A program made the position numbers and the translations under genes. The notes beneath the pieces are model-generated. The model did not search any database. It worked only from the letters and a program-made list of their open reading frames with translations, and had not been told where the DNA came from. Below are positions 1 through 4,636 of a stretch of DNA of 7,274 bases, piece after piece (the stretch's first letter is position 1; the number at the start of each line of letters is the position of its first letter). This DNA comes from CAXDOZ01 sp963991145 (GTDB lineage Bacteria > Bacteroidota > Bacteroidia > Chitinophagales > JABDMM01). Location: assembly GCA_963991145.1 (NCBI GenBank), contig CAXDOZ010000118.1:1-7274 (forward strand), read 5' to 3'.

Positions 1-61
1 AGAAGACGGCAACCGACATTTCTTCCTGTCTCGTGGGCTCGGAGATGTGTATAAGAGACAG
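1..61 (+). other. Untrimmed Illumina/Nextera library adapter (synthetic, not genomic)
   Basis: Positions 28-61 match the 34-base Nextera transposase Read 2 adapter exactly: they begin GTCTCGTGGGCTCGG and end with the 19-base Tn5 mosaic end AGATGTGTATAAGAGACAG. Positions 1-19 match the inner part of the P7 flow-cell primer with three mismatches (at 12, 13 and 17), as expected of low-quality read ends. The eight bases between (20-27, TTCTTCCT) fit the slot of an i7 index. The order P7, index, Read 2 adapter, insert is the exact architecture of a tagmentation library molecule. Genomic sequence therefore starts at about position 62, and the left edge of the contig is an assembly artefact. Confidence 0.97.
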
Positions 62-113
62 GGTTTACGATAGTGAGCTTGGCGCGCGTAAAAAACTTCG
101 TAGAGTTAAATAA
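62..113 (+). CDS. 3' end of a truncated upstream gene (C-terminal 16 residues only)
   Basis: From the first genomic bases, the frame beginning at 63 is open for 16 codons (VYDSELGARKKLRRVK) and ends in TAA at 111-113. The residues are mixed and basic, like an ordinary soluble C-terminus, and the next gene starts 82 bases later on the same strand. The fragment is too short to identify a family. It could be a chance open stretch, because 16 open codons is not significant alone. The 5' part is missing because the contig ends in adapter sequence, not because the gene is broken. Confidence 0.4.
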
Positions 114-171
114 TTCGCCCTACGGGCAGATTTCCACGACTATCCTTATTAGCTATGAGCCTGCAAAGCTG

Positions 172-179
172 TAGGTTTG
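172..179 (+). promoter_or_regulatory. Candidate Bacteroidota -7 promoter element upstream of the sulfotransferase gene
   Basis: TAGGTTTG matches the Bacteroidota -7 consensus TAnnTTTG at every defined base and ends 16 bases before the ATG at 196, implying a very short leader. No good TTTG-type -33 element is seen at the usual spacing; only weak T-rich sequence lies near 145-151. About three or four such matches are expected by chance in both strands of the window, so the support comes from the position. Confidence 0.35.
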
Positions 180-195
180 CGCCTGATTTTCAGCT

Positions 196-798
196 ATGAC
201 ATTAATCTCTCATAAGCATAAGTTCGTATTTCTGGCAAATCAGAAATGCGGGAGCACTACCCTTCACGAAATGCTGAAACCATTCAGCGACAAGGCTTAT
301 ACCTTTAGTGTTTATCAAAAGCCTCTTGGAACACATGCTACTGCCAGAGAGGTGAGGAAATATCTCGAAAAGCGGAATTACAACTGGGATGACTATTATG
401 TCTTCACCACCATCCGTGAGCCTTACTCAAGGATCAAAAGTTGTTATCGCTACGAGACAGATTGGAAAAAGCATCGCGATATCGTAGATCTTTTCATTCG
501 CACCCCTAAGAGCTTCAAACGCTATGTAATGGAGGATTGGTTCTTCAGAAGATTCATCGATATCAATGAGTTCATTGGCGATGAGAATAAGAAGAGCATG
601 ATCCAGCAGGTGATCAAAATGGAAGACTTTGATAAGGAGATTCCCAAGCTAATTGAGAAACTCGACCTCCCTCTGGAACTTGAAGAGGTTCCAAAAACCA
701 ATGTGACAAATAAGAGCAGAAGTCTTGGCTACGATGATGAGATGATCGCTCACTTAAAGTCATTTAACTTTGGTGACTTCGATTTTTACGACGAGTAA
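196..798 (+). CDS. Sulfotransferase family protein (PAPS-dependent, sulfotransferase family 2-like)
   Basis: This 200-residue protein probably transfers sulfate from PAPS to a carbohydrate or lipid acceptor. The 5'-phosphosulfate-binding loop is visible in QKCGSTTLHEML (residues 16-27, K17 to T22), directly after a hydrophobic first strand (FVFLAN). The 3'-phosphate-binding motif is IREPYSRIKSCYR (73-85), with R74 and S78 in the expected places. LGTHATAREVR (44-54) resembles the conserved H-x-TA segment of family 2 enzymes, and a late KTNVTNKS segment (167-174) resembles their conserved asparagine region. There is no signal peptide or membrane anchor, so it should act in the cytoplasm. Family 2 proteins are often 200-300 residues, so this is short but has both cofactor motifs. 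The ATG at 196 places the first strand at the N-terminus as expected. The membrane-protein gene follows after 5 bases, which suggests co-expression and a cell-envelope acceptor. The acceptor itself is unknown. Confidence 0.85.
   Translation: MTLISHKHKFVFLANQKCGSTTLHEMLKPFSDKAYTFSVYQKPLGTHATAREVRKYLEKRNYNWDDYYVFTTIREPYSRIKSCYRYETDWKKHRDIVDLFIRTPKSFKRYVMEDWFFRRFIDINEFIGDENKKSMIQQVIKMEDFDKEIPKLIEKLDLPLELEEVPKTNVTNKSRSLGYDDEMIAHLKSFNFGDFDFYDE
765..772 (+). promoter_or_regulatory. Possible internal -7 element ahead of the membrane-protein gene
   Basis: TAACTTTG, inside the 3' end of the sulfotransferase gene, matches TAnnTTTG perfectly and ends 31 bases before the TTG start at 804. No TTTG-like -33 element lies at the usual spacing (the nearest, at 725-727, is too far). 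It may be a weak internal promoter or a chance match, since the sequence also encodes FNFGD. Confidence 0.2.
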
Positions 799-803
799 TC
801 CTC

Positions 804-1811
804 TTGGAGAACAAGGCTCAAAATAGCGCCCCCATTAAATTCAACTGGAAGAAGGTTATAAACCGGCTTACCATTATAATCAGCATTGGAGTTGTTCTCA
901 ATGTCTTTCTGGTTTACTTCCTTACGGATGATTTCAAGCCAAGCCTATTCCTGGAGTTCAACCCATTCTATCTTTTCCTGGCAGTAGTATTTGGGGTTCT
1001 TCCAATGATCATTCACGCTTTCGAGATCAAGCTGTGGGCGCATTATTTCGATTTGCATCTCTCCTTTAAAAACTCATTCCGAATATCGGTTTCCACTATT
1101 CTTGGCTCAGCCGCCACTCCTACTATGCTGGGCGGCGGACCGGTGAAATGGGGTATGTTGATGCACTACGGTTTGCGAAGTGGTCAGGCTGCAGCAGTTA
1201 CAACTTTCACAGGATTGCAGGACTTCGTATTCCTCCTGATGGTCATCACTTTTTCGGTCTTCACTTCAGATCGTGTTGGAGTAGATGTATTCAGAAAGCT
1301 CTTTGTGAAAATGACCGACAAGCTCCCGATCACGCTCCTGATCATTGCAGGAGTAGTGCTTGTGATCTTCATTCTGTTTAAGGTCCTGCAACAGACCTCA
1401 AGAGGTCAAAAGATCATCCAATTCTTAAAGACTGCCTTAACTGATTTCAAGCAAGCCTACGCCATGCTGGCCAAACATGGGAAGTGGTATTTCCTGGCAG
1501 CTGTTGGGACCACAACCTTGAGATGGATGTCGAGATTCCTCGTGGTGCTTTGGCTCGTTCTTGGCCTCGGAATTCAAACTGATTATCTGGACGTAGTCCT
1601 ATCTAACTGGTTGGTATTTACTAGTATGACTGCTGTCCCTACTCCGGGAGCAGCCGGTGGAGCTGAAGCCGTGTTCTATCTTGTTTACAAGCCTCTCATT
1701 CCTGCCCATTATCTGGCATTAGTAATGTTTGCCTGGCGTTTCTGCACTGAGTATATGCGATTGATCTTCGCCGCAGTGAGCGTGAACTTGCTAGGGATAA
1801 CCGAGTCTTAG
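804..1811 (+). CDS. YbhN/UPF0104-family membrane protein (lysylphosphatidylglycerol synthase TM region / flippase-like)
   Basis: This 335-residue polytopic inner-membrane protein belongs to the family sharing the transmembrane domain of MprF-type lysylphosphatidylglycerol synthases. Members lack the aminoacyl-transferase domain and are thought to move or present lipids or lipid-linked sugars. Hydrophobic segments lie at about 21-40, 55-73, 93-108, 130-152, 175-193, 228-255, 265-282 and 303-330. Family signatures are the glycine/proline-rich TPTMLGGGPVKWGML (105-119), GLQD (137-140), the near-diagnostic PTPGAAGGAEAVF (279-291) and WRFCTEY (311-317). Length is typical. The start is TTG: the frame is closed by a TGA at 774-776, the only usual start codon before the first membrane segment is 804, and the next ATG is at residue 68, which would delete the first helix. 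The gene begins 5 bases after the sulfotransferase stop, so translational coupling is likely. It ends in TAG, overlapping the convergent gene's stop. No specific substrate can be inferred. Confidence 0.87.
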   Translation: MENKAQNSAPIKFNWKKVINRLTIIISIGVVLNVFLVYFLTDDFKPSLFLEFNPFYLFLAVVFGVLPMIIHAFEIKLWAHYFDLHLSFKNSFRISVSTILGSAATPTMLGGGPVKWGMLMHYGLRSGQAAAVTTFTGLQDFVFLLMVITFSVFTSDRVGVDVFRKLFVKMTDKLPITLLIIAGVVLVIFILFKVLQQTSRGQKIIQFLKTALTDFKQAYAMLAKHGKWYFLAAVGTTTLRWMSRFLVVLWLVLGLGIQTDYLDVVLSNWLVFTSMTAVPTPGAAGGAEAVFYLVYKPLIPAHYLALVMFAWRFCTEYMRLIFAAVSVNLLGITES

Positions 1812-4351
1812 AATTTCGGTTGGATACCGATCTTGAACCACCACTTCTTAACCTCGGGCTGGCCTTGTTGAGAGAGTCGCCATACGAAATCGACCCTCAG
1901 GATCTTCAGGATGTTCTCGATACCAAAACCAAGTTCGAAGTAGAATCCGTCAAGGGTGCTAAGTGTTACATTCCCATCCTCATCAGTAGGGTAATTCAAT
2001 GGGCCATTGCCTGGAGCATTCTTATCTGAAACCGTACCCCAAAGTCCTTTAAAGGTGATCAACTCACGAAGCTTTAGTTTCTTCCATCCCGGAATTCGAT
2101 TAAAGAAAAAGCCATCAAAGTGGTGATCGATCCAGATTCCCGCCCAACGGTCAACTACGAATTCAAACTCGTTCATCATGTTGTAGCGATACTTATCATA
2201 AATGAAAGTTTCATTACCTGATGGGAACTCCAGCAATGAATACGGAACCTGATTCAGGACCGCTCCACCAAAGATCTGATACTTGGTATATCCAATCGGG
2301 TTATTCCACCTGTGAGAGAAGTTTGCACTCAGCTTATGATAAGTGTAATCCCCGCCAAGGAAGTCCTTGATCCCAATATTGTAATTAACGGTTACAATTG
2401 GAACATAAGAGCCTAGAGAGTATCTAAAGAAGGTATTCTCATAATACATCTCCTTAAAGGCGATTCTCGTTTCCAATCCCATTTCTACTGCATTGAAGCT
2501 AGGAACAGGAACGATATTCCCTTCTTCATCAGTGGTAGAATATTCAAATCTACCGGGGACCGACTTCCATTTAGTATGACTAAAATGAGCGGTGGTCATT
2601 AAGCCCTTTAACCACTCTCTCTGATAATTGAAAGAGAACTGTTGTTGTCTCAAAAGGTCATCTAAGGCGCTTGTCCTTAGGATGGAGTTCATGATGTTAT
2701 CGTAAGTCAACAATGGATCCTGAACGCCAAGACGAGTGTAATCGTCCAGGTACCGGATCTCAAACATGTGCCATCGATCATTGACTCGCTTTAGATGAGT
2801 TTGCAAGCCAAAGTTGTATTTCCACTTTTGCGACTCATCCTTGGTTCCGTAAGCCACATAGCCATCAAGCATAACCTTCTTGGAGAAATCTGTTGTGGTT
2901 CTACCTCCAAAGCGCAGACGAACACCTTCGATATCGTTCCAACTCACGAACTTGTAGAATCGACCAAACTCGACCGGGCCAGCTTTGAAATAAGCGGATG
3001 TTGCCAGGTAAAACCACCAATAGTACTTATTGTAAGCTTTTGTGCTTTGAACTGTATCTACCATATAATAGATACCAGCTTCTGATTCAGAGAGCGAATC
3101 AATTCTTGCTTCACTCCAGTATTCTGCATCGCGCTCACGTGCAAGAGGTTGAAACTGAATAGCATCCCCTTTAAAGATCTTCGGATCGATTGGGACATTT
3201 ACCGAAATGCTGTCCCTTGTAATGTTTTTCTTGATCAACCAGGAAGTTGAGTTCTCATTCTTTCCAATATTGACTGCCTTGTGCATCTCCTCTCCCTGAA
3301 GGAACCAACCGGCAGAATCAGTTAACTCATAAGCTTGCTTGAGGTAGAAGTCGTTTACGAAGTTGATGTTTGCCTTTTCGGCAATTCGCATTTCGATCTC
3401 TTTAATTCCCCAGGTCTCCTTATCGATATGAGCATAGCCATAAAATGCAAGGTTTTGAGGACTCTTAGGAGTGAAGATCAGCTCGTAAATGAACATGCTG
3501 TCGACGTAGAAACTATCGTAGAGGTAGTAGTTGTAATTGATCAACGCTCCTGAGGCAAATGGTCCAATAAAGGACTTATCATTCAGGATGATCACATTAT
3601 CATAGACATCGATCTGGTCAAAACGAGCATCCAGAAGGGCTCCTACCGAGGAGTTATTTACACCTGAGAACTGGTCTGCCAGAACGATCCGTTTCGAAGC
3701 CTCGGGATCTGATCGATAATACTGATCGTATATCTGTTCCTTGATCAGGAAAGGCAGGTAAACTTCCCCTTTCTCTGTGGTGTCGAGGTTTTCAAAGATG
3801 AAGCCGAATGGCTTAAAGAATTTCTTTTCTGTTATACCTTCTGAGACATTGAAAAGATCGAACTCCATCTTCACGTGATCCTTGTATGAATAGAAAGCAT
3901 AGCTCGACATTCGGTTATCCTGCTTATGCTTTACTACCTCTCGGTAAACTTTGATCGCCGTGGTATCTTTTATTCTCTTTCTGGTTTCCTTGACTGTAAC
4001 TTCCTCAATCTCGATCCCACCTTCATCCATTACCACATTGAGAAGGTTACTCTGGTTGGACTTTACAGGCAATGTAAGAGTAGCATAGCCCATTGAGCTG
4101 AACACGACAGAATCAACTCCTTTATTTATGCTTAGAAAGTATTTACCTGGAATGTCGGATTGTGTTCCTGTAGTTGTCCCTTTGAAATAAATAGAAACAA
4201 ATGGCAGAGTTTCTCCTGTCTTACTGTCTTTAACAACTCCTGACACAGATGTCTGAGCAAAAAGCGGAATCAGGGAGCTTAGGCTCAGAAGTACAAAAAG
4301 CGCAATTGCCTTTCTGGTGATGGGGAACAGATCTGAATTAATTGTCTTCAC
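1808..4351 (-). CDS. DUF5686 family outer-membrane protein with N-terminal carboxypeptidase-regulatory-like domain
   Basis: This 847-residue protein is exported. It has a signal peptide (residues 1 to about 33, basic ITRK then AIALFVLLSLSSLIPLFAQ, cleaved after FAQ). Next comes a transthyretin-like CarboxypepD_reg-like domain (about 34-110; SGVVKDSKTGETLPFVSI, then SMGYATLTLPV). A middle region (about 120-450) matches the DUF5686 family as I recall it, and the aromatic-rich C-terminal part (about 470-847) shows amphipathic alternation. It ends WWFKIGIQPKF, with the terminal phenylalanine usual for outer-membrane barrels. No TonB plug domain is seen, so it is not a SusC-type transporter. The start is GTG at 4349-4351: an in-frame TAA lies two codons upstream and no other start precedes the signal peptide. 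The gene is transcribed away from ccoI and converges on the YbhN-like gene. Function is unknown; structural or uptake roles in the outer membrane are guesses. Confidence 0.9.
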   Translation of the reverse strand: MKTINSDLFPITRKAIALFVLLSLSSLIPLFAQTSVSGVVKDSKTGETLPFVSIYFKGTTTGTQSDIPGKYFLSINKGVDSVVFSSMGYATLTLPVKSNQSNLLNVVMDEGGIEIEEVTVKETRKRIKDTTAIKVYREVVKHKQDNRMSSYAFYSYKDHVKMEFDLFNVSEGITEKKFFKPFGFIFENLDTTEKGEVYLPFLIKEQIYDQYYRSDPEASKRIVLADQFSGVNNSSVGALLDARFDQIDVYDNVIILNDKSFIGPFASGALINYNYYLYDSFYVDSMFIYELIFTPKSPQNLAFYGYAHIDKETWGIKEIEMRIAEKANINFVNDFYLKQAYELTDSAGWFLQGEEMHKAVNIGKNENSTSWLIKKNITRDSISVNVPIDPKIFKGDAIQFQPLARERDAEYWSEARIDSLSESEAGIYYMVDTVQSTKAYNKYYWWFYLATSAYFKAGPVEFGRFYKFVSWNDIEGVRLRFGGRTTTDFSKKVMLDGYVAYGTKDESQKWKYNFGLQTHLKRVNDRWHMFEIRYLDDYTRLGVQDPLLTYDNIMNSILRTSALDDLLRQQQFSFNYQREWLKGLMTTAHFSHTKWKSVPGRFEYSTTDEEGNIVPVPSFNAVEMGLETRIAFKEMYYENTFFRYSLGSYVPIVTVNYNIGIKDFLGGDYTYHKLSANFSHRWNNPIGYTKYQIFGGAVLNQVPYSLLEFPSGNETFIYDKYRYNMMNEFEFVVDRWAGIWIDHHFDGFFFNRIPGWKKLKLRELITFKGLWGTVSDKNAPGNGPLNYPTDEDGNVTLSTLDGFYFELGFGIENILKILRVDFVWRLSQQGQPEVKKWWFKIGIQPKF

Positions 4352-4382
4352 TCGCGTTTAGTACTATCTGTGAATCAAGCTG

Positions 4383-4390
4383 CAAAGGTA
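4383..4390 (-). promoter_or_regulatory. Candidate -7 promoter element for the DUF5686 gene
   Basis: On the minus strand this reads TACCTTTG, a full match to TAnnTTTG, ending 31 bases before the GTG start. Transcription from about 4376 would give a leader of about 25 bases. The best TTG upstream (plus-strand CAA at 4418-4420) leaves a 27-base gap, longer than the usual 19-21, so the -33 element is poor or absent. Confidence 0.4.
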
Positions 4391-4574
4391 AGCCTCTCCT
4401 ACACAGAATTTTGTTTTCAATAATGAATTTGTTCACCGTCCAGTTCAAAGCTCTACCAAAAGATATACGCAAGAGGTTGAAACCGGGATAAACAGATCTG
4501 CTTGCCTGTATCAAATTTTATTCCACTAATTTCAGAGGGAGCTTATATCAGATTTCTTTTGAATAGGGAAATGT

Positions 4575-4595
4575 CATCAGTGGCATTGACTGATG
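4575..4595. repeat. Inverted repeat overlapping the FNR-like site
   Basis: CATCAGT at 4575-4581 is the reverse complement of ACTGATG at 4589-4595, with a 7-base loop (GGCATTG). The right arm overlaps the FNR-like palindrome, and there is no T-run after it, so it does not look like a terminator. It may be a second protein-binding symmetry or chance. Confidence 0.35.
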
Positions 4596-4599
4596 TCAA
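4586..4599. promoter_or_regulatory. FNR/CRP-family binding site upstream of ccoI (candidate anaerobox)
   Basis: TTGAC-TGAT-GTCAA is a 14-base palindrome with perfectly complementary 5-base arms. It fits the FNR/CRP-superfamily half-site pattern TTGA-N6-TCAA (E. coli FNR: TTGAT-N4-ATCAA). Its centre (4592.5) is about 41.5 bases before position 4634, which is where transcription would start from the candidate -7 element at 4622-4629. That is the class II activator geometry. FNR-type control of cbb3 oxidase and its assembly genes is well known in Proteobacteria; that it operates here is inference. Confidence 0.6.
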
Positions 4600-4621
4600 A
4601 TCATTAGAGTTTTTGGCCATT

Positions 4622-4629
4622 TAGTTTTA
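4622..4629 (+). promoter_or_regulatory. Candidate -7 promoter element for ccoI-ccoS
   Basis: TAGTTTTA matches TAnnTTTG except at the last base. It sits 7 bases before the ATG at 4637, so the transcript would have almost no 5' leader. No clear -33 TTTG is present at the expected distance, which would suit a promoter dependent on an activator bound at 4586-4599. Confidence 0.35.
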
Positions 4630-4636
4630 CCCCCGC

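Noticed and set aside
43..61. 19-base Tn5 mosaic end, which could suggest a transposon end
   Set aside because: It is part of the complete Nextera adapter with index and P7 sequence beside it, so it is library-derived and not an inserted element.
117..127. Small hairpin GCCC-TAC-GGGC just after the partial upstream gene
   Set aside because: The stem is only 4 bp and no T-run follows, so it is not a convincing intrinsic terminator.
151..199. Direct repeat AGCTATGA (151-158 and 192-199)
   Set aside because: Eight bases is short, the second copy includes the start codon of the sulfotransferase gene, and no further copies or array structure are seen.
1816..1830. Hairpin TCGGT-TGGAT-ACCGA near the convergent stops
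   Set aside because: A 5-bp stem without a T-run on either strand, lying within the coding sequence of the DUF5686 C-terminus. It is not a credible terminator.
2795..3553. Plus-strand open frames of 72-96 codons opposite the DUF5686 gene
   Set aside because: They lie wholly inside a well-supported gene on the other strand, show no recognisable domain, and look like antisense shadows.
3141..4483. 15-base exact repeat GCAAGAGGTTGAAAC at 3141-3155 (inside the DUF5686 gene) and 4469-4483 (intergenic)
   Set aside because: Only two copies with no shared flanks. A single 15-mer coincidence in a 7-kb window is unlikely but not remarkable, and nothing suggests a repeat family.
4326..4500. Repeated palindrome-containing AACAGATCTG at 4326-4335 and 4491-4500
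   Set aside because: A 10-base match is expected by chance at this window size, and one copy encodes signal-peptide residues.
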